From: Enterobacter sp. RHBSTW-00175
GTDB lineage: Bacteria; Pseudomonadota; Gammaproteobacteria; Enterobacterales; Enterobacteriaceae
Direction: 5' to 3'
Assembly: GCF_013927005.1 (NCBI RefSeq)
Contig: NZ_CP055930.1
Coordinates: forward strand, 5,022,001-5,086,000
Length of the DNA stretch: 64,000 nt
Shown here: in pieces, positions 18,401-29,265 of the stretch
How the letters are laid out: every line of letters begins with the position of its first letter
How positions within the stretch are numbered: the first letter of the stretch is position 1
Position numbers and translations under genes: made by a program
The notes under the pieces: model-generated
The model's input: only the letters and a program-made list of their open reading frames with translations
Database searches by the model: none
Told to the model about the DNA's origin: nothing

Positions 18401-18498
18401 CTTTTTATCTTGTTGATTTAACTGATTCTGTTTGATTTTAAACCAACAACACTCTACTCTCACCTGGTGAATATCGCTAACGAGTGGTGAATTTAACT

Positions 18499-19476
18499 AT
18501 GGCCGAATTTAAAGATAACCTCCTTGGTGAAGCAAACAGCTTTCTTGAGGTCCTGGAGCAGGTATCGCGCCTGGCACCACTCAATAAACCGGTGCTCATC
18601 ATTGGGGAGCGCGGAACGGGTAAAGAGCTTATCGCCAACCGATTACATTTTTTATCCGGACGCTGGGATGGCCCTTTTATCTCCCTGAACTGCGCAGCGC
18701 TGAATGAAAACCTGCTGGATTCAGAGCTGTTCGGCCACGAAGCCGGGGCATTTACCGGCGCACAAAAGCGCCACCCCGGCCGTTTTGAGCGTGCGGATGG
18801 TGGCACACTGTTTCTGGATGAGCTGGCAACCGCGCCAATGCTGGTACAGGAAAAACTGCTGCGCGTTATTGAATATGGTGAGCTGGAGCGTGTTGGCGGG
18901 AGCCAGCCATTACAGGTCAACGTGCGTCTGGTCTGTGCCACCAATGCTGACCTGCCGCAGATGGTTGCGCAGGACAAATTCCGCGCCGACCTGCTGGACA
19001 GGCTGGCGTTTGATGTTGTGCAATTGCCGCCACTGCGTGAGCGCCAAAGCGACATCATGTTGTTGGCTGAACAATTCGCCATACAGATGTGTCGTGAACT
19101 TGGGTTGCCACTGTTCCCCGGTTTTAGCGATTACGCCCGGGAAACGCTGCTGGGATACCACTGGCCGGGGAATATCCGTGAGCTGAAAAACGTGGTGGAA
19201 CGGTCTGTTTATCGCCATGGAAGCAGTGAAATGGAGCTGGATAACATTATTCTCGATCCTTTCCAGCGCGCGGAACCGGCACACATAACGCCTGCCATCA
19301 GCAACAATTCACCGACGCTGCCGCTGGATCTGCGTCAGTTCCAGCATCATCAGGAACAACAGTTGCTGGAACAGAGCCTGAAACAGGCAAAATATAACCA
19401 GAAACGAGCGGCTGAACTGCTGGGTCTGACCTACCATCAATTAAGGGCATTGCTCAAAAAGCATCAAATGCGCTGA
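18499..19476 (+). CDS. pspF: PspF sigma54-dependent activator
   Basis: A 325-residue enhancer-binding protein that activates the psp promoter and has no N-terminal receiver domain, being controlled instead by PspA binding. AAA+ features are Walker A GERGTGKE (36-43), the sigma54-contacting GAFTGA loop (83-88) and Walker B GGTLFLDELA. The C-terminal Fis-type helix-turn-helix is NQKRAAELLGLTYHQLRALL. I use the ATG at 18499, giving MAEFKDNLLGE and the E. coli length; a GTG/ATG five codons upstream is possible. Divergent from pspA and followed by sapA after 88 bases. Confidence 0.97.
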   Translation: MAEFKDNLLGEANSFLEVLEQVSRLAPLNKPVLIIGERGTGKELIANRLHFLSGRWDGPFISLNCAALNENLLDSELFGHEAGAFTGAQKRHPGRFERADGGTLFLDELATAPMLVQEKLLRVIEYGELERVGGSQPLQVNVRLVCATNADLPQMVAQDKFRADLLDRLAFDVVQLPPLRERQSDIMLLAEQFAIQMCRELGLPLFPGFSDYARETLLGYHWPGNIRELKNVVERSVYRHGSSEMELDNIILDPFQRAEPAHITPAISNNSPTLPLDLRQFQHHQEQQLLEQSLKQAKYNQKRAAELLGLTYHQLRALLKKHQMR

Positions 19477-19564
19477 CAATATCAGCACTTACCCGCAGAC
19501 ATTTTTACGAAGCAGGCGTAAGTGCGATACACTTTGCAGATCGAACCTAAAAACCTTAAAAATT

Positions 19565-21205
19565 ATGCGTCTGGTTTTATCGTCCCTGTTTGCGCTCGGC
19601 CTGTTCAGCAATACGGTCTTTGCTGCGCCTGAGCGTGCTACGCTCCCTGATATTCGCGATAGCGGCTTTGTCTATTGTGTCAGCGGGCAAGTTGACACCT
19701 TTAACCCTCAAAAAGCGGGCAGCGGCCTGATTGTCGACACCCTTGCCGCACAGCTTTACGACCGCCTGCTGGATGTCGACCCTTATACTTACCGCCTGGT
19801 GCCGGAACTGGCCGAAAGCTGGGAAGTGCTTGATAACGGCGCGACCTACCGCTTCCATCTGCGCGACGATGTCTCTTTCCAGCGCACGCCCTGGTTTACG
19901 CCAACACGCAAACTGAACGCGGATGATGTGGTCTTTACCTTCCAGCGCATCTTTAACCGCAATCATCCGTGGCATAACGTTAATGGCGGGAGCTTCCCCT
20001 ATTTCGACAGTTTGCAGTTTGCCGATACCGTCAAAAGCGTACGTAAGCTCGACAACAGAACGGTTGAATTTAGCCTGGCGCGCCCGGATGCCTCTTTCTT
20101 ATGGCACCTGGCAACCCACTATGCCTCAGTGATGTCGGCAGAATACGCGGCGAAACTCACCAGTCAGGATCGTCAGGAGCTGCTCGACAGGCAGCCCGTC
20201 GGTACAGGGCCATTCCAGATGGCGGAGTATCGTTCGGGTCAGTACATTCGCCTGCAACGCCACGAACACTTCTGGCGCGGCACACCGCTGATGCCTCAGG
20301 TGGTGGTGGACCTCGGCTCCGGCGGTACGGGCCGACTCTCTAAACTGCTTACCGGCGAATGCGACGTGCTCGCCTGGCCTGCCGCCAGCCAGTTAACCAT
20401 TCTGCGTGACGACCCGCGTTTGCGTTTAACACTGCGTCCGGGCATGAATATCGCCTATCTGGCCTTTAATACGGATAAACCACCGCTCAATAACCCGGCC
20501 GTGCGTCATGCGCTGGCCTTAGCGATTAACAACCAGCGCCTGATGCAGTCGATTTACTACGGTACAGCAGAGACTGCGGCTTCTATTTTACCGCGAGCTT
20601 CCTGGGCCTATGACGGTGAAGCTAAAATTACGGAATACAATCCGGCAAAATCGCGTGAGCAGCTAAAAGCTCTGGGGGTAGAAAACCTGACGCTCCAGCT
20701 CTGGGTGCCAACCAGTTCACAGGCATGGAACCCAAGCCCGCTGAAAACCGCTGAACTGCTCCAGGCCGATATGGCTCAGGTGGGCGTCAAAGTAGTGATC
20801 GTGCCGGTCGAGGGGCGTTTCCAGGAGGCGCGACTGATGGACATGAACCATGATTTAACGCTGGCAGGCTGGGCGACCGACAGTAATGACCCGGACAGCT
20901 TCTTCCGCCCGCTCCTGAGCTGTGCGGCGATCAACTCGCAAACCAACTATGCCCACTGGTGTAACCGCGAATTTGATGCCGTGCTGCAAAAAGCCCTCGC
21001 GTCACAACAACTGGCCTCCCGTATCGACGCCTACGATGAAGCGCAAAACATTCTGGCGAATGAACTTCCCGTGTTGCCGCTCGCCTCGTCCCTGCGCCTT
21101 CAGGCTTATCGCTATGACATCAAAGGGCTGGTGCTGAGTCCGTTTGGTAACGCCTCCTTCGCGGGCGTCTCGCGTGAAAAAGAACAAGAGGTGAAAAAAC
21201 CGTGA
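19565..21205 (+). CDS. sapA: SapA periplasmic peptide-binding protein
   Basis: A 546-residue SBP_bac_5 solute-binding protein with a signal peptide (1-20, ending NTVFA). In Salmonella and Haemophilus, SapA binds antimicrobial peptides and delivers them to SapBCDF for import and destruction; in E. coli the same permease has been linked to putrescine export and potassium uptake. Motifs include [20 protein letters not shown] near residues 42-61 and [18 protein letters not shown]. First gene of a tight five-gene operon; its end overlaps sapB by four bases. Confidence 0.95.
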   Translation: MRLVLSSLFALGLFSNTVFAAPERATLPDIRDSGFVYCVSGQVDTFNPQKAGSGLIVDTLAAQLYDRLLDVDPYTYRLVPELAESWEVLDNGATYRFHLRDDVSFQRTPWFTPTRKLNADDVVFTFQRIFNRNHPWHNVNGGSFPYFDSLQFADTVKSVRKLDNRTVEFSLARPDASFLWHLATHYASVMSAEYAAKLTSQDRQELLDRQPVGTGPFQMAEYRSGQYIRLQRHEHFWRGTPLMPQVVVDLGSGGTGRLSKLLTGECDVLAWPAASQLTILRDDPRLRLTLRPGMNIAYLAFNTDKPPLNNPAVRHALALAINNQRLMQSIYYGTAETAASILPRASWAYDGEAKITEYNPAKSREQLKALGVENLTLQLWVPTSSQAWNPSPLKTAELLQADMAQVGVKVVIVPVEGRFQEARLMDMNHDLTLAGWATDSNDPDSFFRPLLSCAAINSQTNYAHWCNREFDAVLQKALASQQLASRIDAYDEAQNILANELPVLPLASSLRLQAYRYDIKGLVLSPFGNASFAGVSREKEQEVKKP

Positions 21206-22167
21206 TTATTTTTACCTTGCGTCGCCTGTTACTGTTGCTGGTAACCCTCTTCTTCCTGACCTTTGTGGGCTTCAGCCTGAGTTATTTCACGCCGCACGCG
21301 CCGCTTCAGGGTTCCTCACTGTGGGATGCCTGGTCGTTCTGGTTTAACGGCGTGCTGCACTGGGACTTTGGTGTATCCAGCATCAACGGGCAGTTGATCT
21401 CCGAACAGCTGAAAGAGGTTTTCCCGGCCACCATGGAGCTGTGTATTCTGGCCTTCGGATTTGCCCTGCTGGTCGGTATTCCGGTGGGGATGCTGGCGGG
21501 GATTTATCGCAATAAATGGCAGGACAAATTTATCAGCGCCCTCGCCCTGCTTGGCTTCTCGATCCCTATTTTCTGGCTGGCGCTGCTGCTGACCCTGTTC
21601 TTTTCGCTGACTCTGGGCTGGCTGCCGGTGTCGGGTCGTTTCGACCTGCTCTATACGGTAAAAACGGTGACCGGGTTCGCGATTATTGACGCCTGGCTTT
21701 CAGATTCGGTCTGGCGCCATGAAATGATCATCAGTGCTCTGCGCCATATGGTGCTGCCGGTGTTGACGCTGGCCGTTGCACCCACAACCGAAGTGATCCG
21801 CCTTATGCGTATCAGCACTATCGACGTGTTTGATCAAAACTACGTTAAAGCGGCGGCCACTCGCGGGCTGTCTCGTCTGACGATCCTGCGCCGTCACGTA
21901 CTGCATAACGCCCTGCCGCCGGTCATCCCGCGTCTTGGGCTGCAATTTTCGACCATGCTGACCCTGGCGATGATCACTGAGATGGTCTTTAGCTGGCCAG
22001 GACTTGGCCGCTGGCTGATTAACGCCATTCGTCAGCAAGACTATGCGGCTATTTCCGCAGGCGTCATGGTGATTGGCTCGCTGGTCATCATCGTTAACGT
22101 TATTTCCGATATTTTGGGTGCAATGGCTAACCCACTGAAGCATAAGGAATGGTATGCCTTACGATAA
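21202..22167 (+). CDS. sapB: SapB permease
   Basis: A 321-residue DppB/OppB-type ABC permease with about six membrane helices. The EAA-type loop that contacts the ATPase is visible as [20 protein letters not shown] (about 214-233). It forms the channel with SapC. It starts with GTG-ATT (21202), overlapping the sapA stop, and overlaps sapC by 14 bases, a sign of strong translational coupling. Confidence 0.95.
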   Translation: MIIFTLRRLLLLLVTLFFLTFVGFSLSYFTPHAPLQGSSLWDAWSFWFNGVLHWDFGVSSINGQLISEQLKEVFPATMELCILAFGFALLVGIPVGMLAGIYRNKWQDKFISALALLGFSIPIFWLALLLTLFFSLTLGWLPVSGRFDLLYTVKTVTGFAIIDAWLSDSVWRHEMIISALRHMVLPVLTLAVAPTTEVIRLMRISTIDVFDQNYVKAAATRGLSRLTILRRHVLHNALPPVIPRLGLQFSTMLTLAMITEMVFSWPGLGRWLINAIRQQDYAAISAGVMVIGSLVIIVNVISDILGAMANPLKHKEWYALR

Positions 22168-23044
22168 CGTATACAGCGAAAAGCGCACACCCGGTGTGCT
22201 GCGTACCGTGTGGCGTAAATTCTATGGTGACACCACAGCTATGATTGGCCTGTATGGCTGTGGCGCACTGGTGTTGTTGTGCATTTTTGGTTCGTGGTTT
22301 GCGCCTTATGGAATCGACCAGCAGTTTCTCGGTTATCAGCTTTTACCGCCTTCCTGGTCGCGTTATGGTGAAGTGTCCTTCTTTTTAGGCACTGACGATC
22401 TGGGCCGCGATGTATTAAGCCGCCTGCTGAGCGGCGCAGCACCAACGGTGGGTGGTGCGTTTGTGGTTACGCTGGCTGCAACCATTTGCGGCCTGGCGCT
22501 GGGGATTTTTGCCGGTTCAACCCACGGCTTGCGCTCCGCCGTGATGAATCACATTCTGGATACGCTGCTCTCTATTCCTTCCCTGCTGCTGGCCATTATC
22601 GTCGTGGCCTTTGCTGGCCCGCATCTGACTCATGCCATGTTCGCCGTCTGGCTGGCTATCCTTCCGCGTCTGGTACGTTCGGTCTATAGCATGGTGCATG
22701 ACGAGCTGGAAAAAGAGTATGTGGTAGCCGCGCGTCTGGATGGTGCAACCACATTCAATATCTTGTGGTTTGCCGTGCTGCCAAATATTGCGTCCGGGCT
22801 GGTCACGGAGATCACCCGCGCCCTGTCGATGGCAATTCTCGATATCGCCGCGCTGGGCTTCCTCGATCTTGGCGCTCAGCTTCCGTCACCCGAATGGGGA
22901 GCAATGCTGGGCGACGCGCTGGAACTTATCTACGTCGCCCCCTGGACCGTGATGTTACCCGGGGCCGCGATTATGGTCAGTGTGTTACTGGTCAACCTGC
23001 TTGGGGATGGTATTCGCCGGGCAATTAATGCGGGAGTGCAATAA
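22154..23044 (+). CDS. sapC: SapC permease
   Basis: A 296-residue DppC/OppC-type permease with about six helices and an ATPase-contact loop [20 protein letters not shown] (about 194-213). It pairs with SapB. The N-terminus [11 protein letters not shown] is coded within the end of sapB. The stop overlaps the sapD start by one base (TAATG). Confidence 0.95.
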   Translation: MPYDNVYSEKRTPGVLRTVWRKFYGDTTAMIGLYGCGALVLLCIFGSWFAPYGIDQQFLGYQLLPPSWSRYGEVSFFLGTDDLGRDVLSRLLSGAAPTVGGAFVVTLAATICGLALGIFAGSTHGLRSAVMNHILDTLLSIPSLLLAIIVVAFAGPHLTHAMFAVWLAILPRLVRSVYSMVHDELEKEYVVAARLDGATTFNILWFAVLPNIASGLVTEITRALSMAILDIAALGFLDLGAQLPSPEWGAMLGDALELIYVAPWTVMLPGAAIMVSVLLVNLLGDGIRRAINAGVQ

Positions 23045-24036
23045 TGCCGTTACTCGATATCCGCAACCTGACGATTGAATTCAAGACCGGTGAAGGTTGG
23101 GTAAAAGCCGTTGACCGCATCAGCATCACGCTTGCGGAAGGTGAAATCCGGGGGCTGGTGGGTGAATCCGGTTCCGGTAAAAGCCTGATTGCGAAGGCCA
23201 TCTGTGGTGTTGCGAAAGACAACTGGCGCGTTACCGCTGACCGTATGCGTTTTGATGATATTGACCTGCTACGTCTTTCTCCGCGTGAACGCCGCAAGCT
23301 GGTGGGACATAACGTGTCGATGATTTTTCAGGAGCCACAATCCTGTCTTGATCCCTCCGAGCGTGTGGGTAAACAGCTGATGCAAAATATCCCCGGCTGG
23401 ACGTACAAGGGCCGCTGGTGGCAACGCGTTGGCTGGCGCAAGCGCCGTGCCATCGAACTGCTGCACAGGGTCGGCATCAAAGATCACAAAGATGCGATGC
23501 GCAGTTTCCCTTACGAACTGACCGACGGCGAATGCCAGAAAGTGATGATTGCCATCGCCCTGGCGAACCAGCCGCGTCTGCTGATTGCCGATGAACCCAC
23601 AAACGCGATGGAACCCACCACCCAGGCACAGATTTTCCGCCTGCTGACGCGTCTTAATCAGAACAACAACACCACCATTTTGCTGATCAGCCATGACCTG
23701 CAAATGCTGAGCAAATGGGCCGATAAGATTGATGTGATGTACTGTGGTCAGACGGTAGAAACGGCCATCAGCGAAGAGCTGGTGAACACCCCGCATCATC
23801 CTTATACCCAGGCACTGATCCGCGCTATTCCTGATTTTGGCAGCGCCATGCCGCACAAAAGCCGACTGAATACCCTGCCTGGGGCAATTCCGTTGCTGGA
23901 ATCACTGCCCATCGGCTGTCGTCTTGGCCCGCGCTGCCCTTATGCCCAGCGTAAATGTATTGAGACGCCACGGTTATCAGGGGCCAAAAACCATCTTTAT
24001 GCCTGTCATTTCCCGTTGAACATGGAGAGAGAGTGA
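23044..24036 (+). CDS. sapD: SapD ATP-binding protein
   Basis: A 330-residue ABC ATPase: Walker A GESGSGKS (40-47), Q-loop near [12 protein letters not shown], Walker [11 protein letters not shown] and a switch histidine in LLISHDL. The ABC signature is LTDGECQ rather than LSGGQ; E. coli SapD has the similar LTEGE. The C-terminal oligopeptide-transporter extension with cysteines ([16 protein letters not shown]) is present. Energises SapBC. In E. coli SapD also influences Trk potassium uptake. Confidence 0.95.
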   Translation: MPLLDIRNLTIEFKTGEGWVKAVDRISITLAEGEIRGLVGESGSGKSLIAKAICGVAKDNWRVTADRMRFDDIDLLRLSPRERRKLVGHNVSMIFQEPQSCLDPSERVGKQLMQNIPGWTYKGRWWQRVGWRKRRAIELLHRVGIKDHKDAMRSFPYELTDGECQKVMIAIALANQPRLLIADEPTNAMEPTTQAQIFRLLTRLNQNNNTTILLISHDLQMLSKWADKIDVMYCGQTVETAISEELVNTPHHPYTQALIRAIPDFGSAMPHKSRLNTLPGAIPLLESLPIGCRLGPRCPYAQRKCIETPRLSGAKNHLYACHFPLNMERE

Positions 24037-24037
24037 A

Positions 24038-24844
24038 ATGGTCGAAACTTTGCTGGAAGTTCGCAACCTGAGTAAGACCTTTCGCTACCGGACAGGGTTA
24101 TTTCATCGCCAGACCGTCGAAGCGGTTAAACCCCTGAGCTTTACGCTGCGCGAAAAACAGACGCTGGCCATTATCGGCGAGAACGGCTCCGGAAAATCCA
24201 CGCTCGCGAAAATGCTCGCCGGAATGGTTGAGCCCACTGCAGGGGAAGTGCTGATTGACGATCATCCGCTGGAATTTGGTGATTACTCGTTTCGCAGCCA
24301 GCGCATCCGTATGATTTTTCAGGATCCGTCCACATCCCTCAACCCGCGCCAGCGCATTTCGCAAATTCTGGACTTCCCGCTGAGATTAAACACGGAACTG
24401 GAGCCGGAAGAGCGCCGCAAGCGGATTATCGAAACCCTGCGCATGGTCGGCCTGCTGCCTGACCACGAGAGTTATTATCCGCATATGCTTGCTCCGGGGC
24501 AGAAGCAGCGTCTGGGTCTGGCGCGCGCGTTAATTTTACGCCCGAAAGTGATTATCGCCGACGAAGCGCTGGCTTCGCTGGATATGTCGATGCGTTCGCA
24601 GTTAATTAACCTGATGCTGGAATTGCAGGAAAAACAGGGTATCTCTTATATCTATGTAACCCAGCATCTTGGCATGATGAAGCACATTAGCGATCAGGTG
24701 CTTGTGATGCATCAGGGCGAAGTGGTTGAACGCGGAAGTACTGCAGATGTGATGGCCTCCCCGCTTCATGAGCTGACGAAAAGACTGATTGCCGGGCATT
24801 TTGGTGAAGCCTTAACCGCCGATGCATGGCGAAAAGACCGTTAA
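24038..24844 (+). CDS. sapF: SapF ATP-binding protein
   Basis: A 268-residue ABC ATPase, second energising subunit of the Sap transporter. Walker A is GENGSGKS (about 47-54), Walker B VIIADEALASLD, and the signature region reads MLAPGQKQRLGLARAL, a variant of LSGGQ shared with known SapF. It lacks the C-terminal extension of SapD. Begins one base after the sapD stop codon. ycjD, which follows in some relatives, is absent, and fabI comes next after about 125 bases. Confidence 0.95.
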   Translation: MVETLLEVRNLSKTFRYRTGLFHRQTVEAVKPLSFTLREKQTLAIIGENGSGKSTLAKMLAGMVEPTAGEVLIDDHPLEFGDYSFRSQRIRMIFQDPSTSLNPRQRISQILDFPLRLNTELEPEERRKRIIETLRMVGLLPDHESYYPHMLAPGQKQRLGLARALILRPKVIIADEALASLDMSMRSQLINLMLELQEKQGISYIYVTQHLGMMKHISDQVLVMHQGEVVERGSTADVMASPLHELTKRLIAGHFGEALTADAWRKDR

Positions 24845-24968
24845 CCGCGCGTCAAAAGAGTGGTCGGATTAACTAAGCACGCGACACGTGATATTATCGC
24901 CGCGTTTTAACGACGATTGTCCCAAGAAGATGACGATCGCCACAACAATGAATATAAGGATTAAAGCT

Positions 24969-25757
24969 ATGGGTTTTCTTTCCGGTAAGCGCATTCTGGT
25001 GACCGGCGTTGCCAGCAAACTGTCCATCGCATACGGCATCGCACAGGCTATGCATCGCGAAGGCGCTGAGCTGGCGTTCACCTACCAGAACGACAAGCTG
25101 AAAGGCCGTGTTGAAGAGTTTGCCGCGCAGCTGGGTTCCAGCATTGTTCTGGAATGTGACGTTGCACAAGATGAAAGCATCGATGGCATGTTCGCTGAAC
25201 TGGCAAAAACGTGGGAAAAATTCGACGGTTTCGTTCACTCCATCGGCTTCGCGCCTGGCGACCAGCTGGACGGTGACTACGTGAACGCGGTAACCCGTGA
25301 AGGCTTCAAAATCGCTCACGACATCAGCTCTTACAGCTTCGTGGCGATGGCTAAATCTTGCCGCACCATGCTGAACCCGGGCGCTGCACTGCTGACCCTG
25401 TCCTATCTGGGCGCAGAGCGTGCAATCCCTAACTACAACGTTATGGGTCTGGCTAAAGCATCCCTGGAAGCAAACGTGCGCTACATGGCGAACGCGATGG
25501 GTCCAGAAGGTGTGCGTGTTAACGGTATCTCTGCTGGCCCAATCCGCACCCTGGCGGCGTCTGGCATCAAAGACTTCCGTAAAATGCTGGCACACTGCGA
25601 AGCGGTAACCCCGATTCGCCGTACCGTTACCATTGAAGATGTGGGTAACTCCGCAGCATTCCTGTGCTCTGACCTTTCCGCGGGTATCTCCGGCGAAGTG
25701 GTTCACGTTGATGGCGGCTTCAACATCGCTGCAATGAACGAGCTGGAAATCAAATAA
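24969..25757 (+). CDS. fabI: FabI enoyl-ACP reductase
   Basis: A 262-residue NADH-dependent enoyl-acyl carrier protein reductase, the last step of each fatty-acid elongation cycle and the target of triclosan. Short-chain dehydrogenase features: the nucleotide-binding start [20 protein letters not shown], catalytic Y146, Y156 and K163 ([10 protein letters not shown]). The triclosan-contact residues G93 and M159 are wild type, so no target-based resistance is expected. Length and start [10 protein letters not shown] match E. coli exactly; longer in-frame starts are not supported. AAGGATTAAAGCT precedes the ATG. It could supply acyl-ACP precursors for the RpfF signal made nearby, as for any fatty-acid product. 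Confidence 0.98.
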   Translation: MGFLSGKRILVTGVASKLSIAYGIAQAMHREGAELAFTYQNDKLKGRVEEFAAQLGSSIVLECDVAQDESIDGMFAELAKTWEKFDGFVHSIGFAPGDQLDGDYVNAVTREGFKIAHDISSYSFVAMAKSCRTMLNPGAALLTLSYLGAERAIPNYNVMGLAKASLEANVRYMANAMGPEGVRVNGISAGPIRTLAASGIKDFRKMLAHCEAVTPIRRTVTIEDVGNSAAFLCSDLSAGISGEVVHVDGGFNIAAMNELEIK

Positions 25758-25764
25758 GTTGTCA

Positions 25765-25793
25765 CTCTCTTCCCGCCCGGGAAGAGAGTTTTT
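25765..25793 (+). terminator. fabI intrinsic terminator
   Basis: A perfect 10-bp stem CTCTCTTCCC/GGGAAGAGAG with a GCCC loop is followed by TTTTT, eight bases after the fabI stop. Confidence 0.93.
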
Positions 25794-25912
25794 CCTCTCC
25801 TGCAAGACCTTTCGTTATTCCGTTCTGCTATTTATTATCACCTAACAATATTTTTCCCCTCATCCGCCTTACGCCAGGATATTGATCGCCATTTTGAGAT
25901 CAAGGAACGCCC

Positions 25913-26917
25913 ATGGAACAACGCCGTTTTTCTGGCAAAGGCCACTGGTATCATGAAACCCAGTCAAATCATTCGCAGACGGATGTTCTGCCTCTGGTAC
26001 CCGAAGCCGCTTACGTTGACGATCGTTTTTTGCTCGATTTAGCCCTTCCCGAAGAGATTGTCACCGGATGCGAAAGCTGGCTTGCCCCTGCCAGAGCGCT
26101 CTGTCACCAGTTGTTTCCGCTCAACGTCGCCGTAAGCCGTCTGCGGACACTCAGCGCGTACGACAGGCTGAGCACTGCATTGACCGTTGCTCAGGCGTGC
26201 GGCGTTCAACGGCTCTGTAACCACTACGCTGCCCTGCTCGCCCCGCTTCCCGGCCCGGATTCCTCACGAGAAAGCAATCGCCGCCTTGCCCAAATTACCC
26301 AATATGCCCGCCAGCTTGCCAGCTCTCCTGACGTTATCGACGATAAAGCGCAGCAACAACTCGATGAAGTCGGTCTGACAACCTACGACATTGTGCTGAT
26401 CAACCAGATAATCGGCTTTACTGGATTCCAGGCACGCGTGGTGGCGGCGTTTCAGGCCTTACTGGGGCATCCTGTGCGCTGGCTGCCGGGGCATCATATC
26501 CAGCCTCATGCGCTAATCAGTGGCACGAACAGGCTTCCGGGCGAATGGGAGTGCAACCTGCCCGTTGTCGAATTGCGCTATGCCAGTGCCCAGCAGCTTG
26601 AACTGCTCGCCCGCTGGCAGGCGCAACCTGAACTTCAGGCGCTGACGCCCGTTCTGTGTCATGAGCCGGCCCTGCTTGCCCTGACCGGGGAGATCCTGAC
26701 CGGCGGTATTCATTCGTCTGTCGATGATGCATCCTCTGCGGCACTGGCTAGTGCAACTGTGCTGCTAAACTGCTCCCCAGACCGGTTCAGCGCCGCACAG
26801 TTTACCCCTCTGACCCAAAGTGGCCTGAGCGAAGTTCAGGCAATTAATCTTCTTACCTGGAGTGCATTTAACGGCTGGCTTGACCGTCTTGGCATCGCCT
26901 TCGGTAAAGGGGAATAA
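25913..26917 (+). CDS. yciW: YciW, carboxymuconolactone-decarboxylase-like protein
   Basis: A 334-residue protein in the position of E. coli yciW. It carries two AhpD/CMD-like helical regions, one around DRLSTALTVAQACGVQRLCN (about 83-102) and another from about 175 (INQIIGFTGFQARVVAAFQA). E. coli YciW is a CysB-regulated putative peroxidase or oxidoreductase linked to cysteine metabolism; its reaction is unproven. The canonical CxxC of AhpD is not seen. A TCAAGGA site precedes the ATG. It is shorter than the E. coli annotation, perhaps only at the N-terminus. Confidence 0.85.
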   Translation: MEQRRFSGKGHWYHETQSNHSQTDVLPLVPEAAYVDDRFLLDLALPEEIVTGCESWLAPARALCHQLFPLNVAVSRLRTLSAYDRLSTALTVAQACGVQRLCNHYAALLAPLPGPDSSRESNRRLAQITQYARQLASSPDVIDDKAQQQLDEVGLTTYDIVLINQIIGFTGFQARVVAAFQALLGHPVRWLPGHHIQPHALISGTNRLPGEWECNLPVVELRYASAQQLELLARWQAQPELQALTPVLCHEPALLALTGEILTGGIHSSVDDASSAALASATVLLNCSPDRFSAAQFTPLTQSGLSEVQAINLLTWSAFNGWLDRLGIAFGKGE

Positions 26918-27005
26918 CCATACTAATTACCTAAAGAGCGCTTGCTGTAGCAGTGAGAATCGCGTAAAACTGTCAGCCGCTCAATGGCTACGAAAATAGA
27001 ACATT

Positions 27006-28940
27006 ATGTTTCAGGACAACCCGCTGCTAGCGCAGCTAAAACAGCAACTGCATTCCCAGACGCCGCGTGCAGAAGGGGTCGTAAAAGCCACGGAAAAGGG
27101 CTTTGGCTTCCTTGAAGTCGATGCGCAGAAAAGCTACTTCATTCCGCCTCCGCAGATGAAAAAAGTGATGCACGGCGATCGCGTCACTGCCGTCATTCAC
27201 ACCGAGAAAGAACGTGAGTCCGCCGAGCCGGAAGAACTGATCGAACCTTTCCTGACCCGTTTCGTGGGTAAGGTACATAAAAAAGACGACCGTCTGTCTA
27301 TCGTTCCGGATCATCCCCTGCTGAAAGATGCCATTCCGTGCCGCGCTGCGCGTGGTGTTGAGCATGATTTTAAAGAAGGTGACTGGGCCGTTGCTGAAAT
27401 GCGCCGTCATCCTCTGAAAGGCGATCGCGGTTTCTATGCGGAACTGACCCAGTTCATTACCTTTGGCGACGATCATTTCGTCCCATGGTGGGTGACGCTG
27501 GCACGCCATAATCTTGAAAAAGAAGCGCCAGATGGCGTAGCAACCGAAATGCAGGACGAAGGTCTGGCACGTCGTGACCTGACTGCTCTGGATTTTGTCA
27601 CTATCGACAGTGCCAGCACTGAAGATATGGATGATGCCCTGTTTGCTGAAGAGTCAGCTGACGGCAAAATGCATCTGACCGTAGCGATTGCCGATCCAAC
27701 GGCATGGATCGTTGAAGGCAGTAAGCTGGACGATGCTGCGAAAATTCGCGCATTCACCAACTACCTGCCGGGCTTCAACATCCCGATGCTGCCACGCGAA
27801 CTGTCCGACGATCTCTGCTCGCTGCGTGCAAACGAAATCCGTCCTGTTCTCGCCTGCCGCATGATCATTGCTGCTGACGGGACCATTGAAGACGATATCG
27901 AATTCTTTGCCGCCACCATCGAGTCTAAAGCCAAACTGGCCTATGACGACGTTTCTGACTGGCTGGAAAATTCCGGCAGCTGGAAACCAGAAAGCGAGGC
28001 TATTGCCGCGCAGATCCGTCTGCTGCATCGCATCTGCCTGAGCCGTAGCGAATGGCGTACCACTCACGCGCTGGTATTTAAAGACCGTCCTGATTACCGC
28101 TTTGTTCTCGGTGAAAAAGGCGAAGTGCTGAATATCGTCGCAGAGCCGCGTCGCATCGCGAATCGCATTGTTGAAGAAGCCATGATTTCCGCCAATATTT
28201 GTGCCGCGCGCGTGCTGCGCGACAAATTAGGTTTTGGCATTTACAACGTGCATACCGGTTTTGATCCGGCAAACACCGAAGCGCTGGCTGCCCTGCTGAA
28301 AAACCATGATGTTCACGTTGATCCAGAAGAAGTGCTGACGCTGAACGGCTTCTGCAAACTGCGCCGCGAGCTGGATGCACAACCATCCGGTTTCCTGGAC
28401 AGCCGCATTCGTCGCTTCCAGTCCTTCGCTGAAATCAGCACTGAGCCAGGGCCGCACTTTGGTCTGGGCCTTGAAGCCTACGCAACCTGGACTTCTCCAA
28501 TCCGTAAGTATGGCGATATGGTTAACCATCGCCTGCTGAAAGCGATTATCAAAGGCGAGTCCATTGCGCGTCCGCAGGACGATACCACGGTACAGATGGC
28601 GGAACGTCGCCGCCTGAACCGCATGGCTGAGCGCGATGTCGGTGACTGGCTGTATGCGCGTTTCCTGAACGACAAAGCAGGTACTGACACCCGTTTCCCG
28701 GCAGAGATCATCGATATCAGCCGTGGTGGGATGCGTGTACGTCTGGTTGATAATGGCGCGGTTGCCTTTATCCCTGCGCCATTCCTGCACGCTGTTCGTG
28801 ATGAACTGGTTTGTAGCCAGGAAAACGGTACCGTGCAAATCAAAGGCGAAACGGTTTATAAAGTCACAGACGTGATTGACGTAACCATCGCTGAAGTTCG
28901 CATGGAAACCCGTAGCATTATCGCGCGCCCTGCTGCCTGA
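27006..28940 (+). CDS. rnb: RNase II
   Basis: A 644-residue processive 3'-5' exoribonuclease that degrades single-stranded RNA, the same length as E. coli RNase II. Two N-terminal cold-shock domains (about 1-175) precede the RNB catalytic domain with the acidic cluster [10 protein letters not shown] (about 201-210) and a second conserved block [20 protein letters not shown]; a C-terminal S1 domain (about 560-644) follows. Next gene is rpfR on the same strand, but a hairpin and a 325-base gap separate them. Confidence 0.98.
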   Translation: MFQDNPLLAQLKQQLHSQTPRAEGVVKATEKGFGFLEVDAQKSYFIPPPQMKKVMHGDRVTAVIHTEKERESAEPEELIEPFLTRFVGKVHKKDDRLSIVPDHPLLKDAIPCRAARGVEHDFKEGDWAVAEMRRHPLKGDRGFYAELTQFITFGDDHFVPWWVTLARHNLEKEAPDGVATEMQDEGLARRDLTALDFVTIDSASTEDMDDALFAEESADGKMHLTVAIADPTAWIVEGSKLDDAAKIRAFTNYLPGFNIPMLPRELSDDLCSLRANEIRPVLACRMIIAADGTIEDDIEFFAATIESKAKLAYDDVSDWLENSGSWKPESEAIAAQIRLLHRICLSRSEWRTTHALVFKDRPDYRFVLGEKGEVLNIVAEPRRIANRIVEEAMISANICAARVLRDKLGFGIYNVHTGFDPANTEALAALLKNHDVHVDPEEVLTLNGFCKLRRELDAQPSGFLDSRIRRFQSFAEISTEPGPHFGLGLEAYATWTSPIRKYGDMVNHRLLKAIIKGESIARPQDDTTVQMAERRRLNRMAERDVGDWLYARFLNDKAGTDTRFPAEIIDISRGGMRVRLVDNGAVAFIPAPFLHAVRDELVCSQENGTVQIKGETVYKVTDVIDVTIAEVRMETRSIIARPAA

Positions 28941-29265
28941 TAACTTATTAAAATGTCGGTCATTTCCTTTTTGGAAAGGCCGACATATCTTCAACCCGTC
29001 TTATTTCGCCAAATCATCATTTTTTCTTATTATTTTCCTCTTCTGCCCGCCAAAACTTGCCAGAATTATCTACATTAAAAGAGAGCCGTCATATCCGGTT
29101 ACGTGAATTTTTATACCGCACGTATCCTTTTTGACGCGACTCGTTTTAATATAATAAAACTGGGAAAAAACAATAAGTTCACTTCGGTTTTGCCGCTGTC
29201 TCACTACGGAAAAGTCGACTGCAATTGAATAATGTTTGCGCTAATGAGCAGCCGCAGGAGAAAAC
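28941..29265. other. intergenic region rnb-rpfR with 3' hairpin
   Basis: A hairpin at 28953-28986 (outer stem ATGTCGG/CCGACAT, inner TTTCC/GGAAA) follows rnb and may protect or end its mRNA, though there is no strong T tract. The rest is AT-rich and should contain the rpfR promoter; I see no convincing promoter or gene. AGGAG lies just before the rpfR start. Confidence 0.55.

Noticed and set aside
24894..25805. 303-codon minus-strand frame opposite fabI
   Set aside because: It is fully antisense to fabI, which has all catalytic residues and family length. Long antisense frames arise from codon bias in highly expressed genes.
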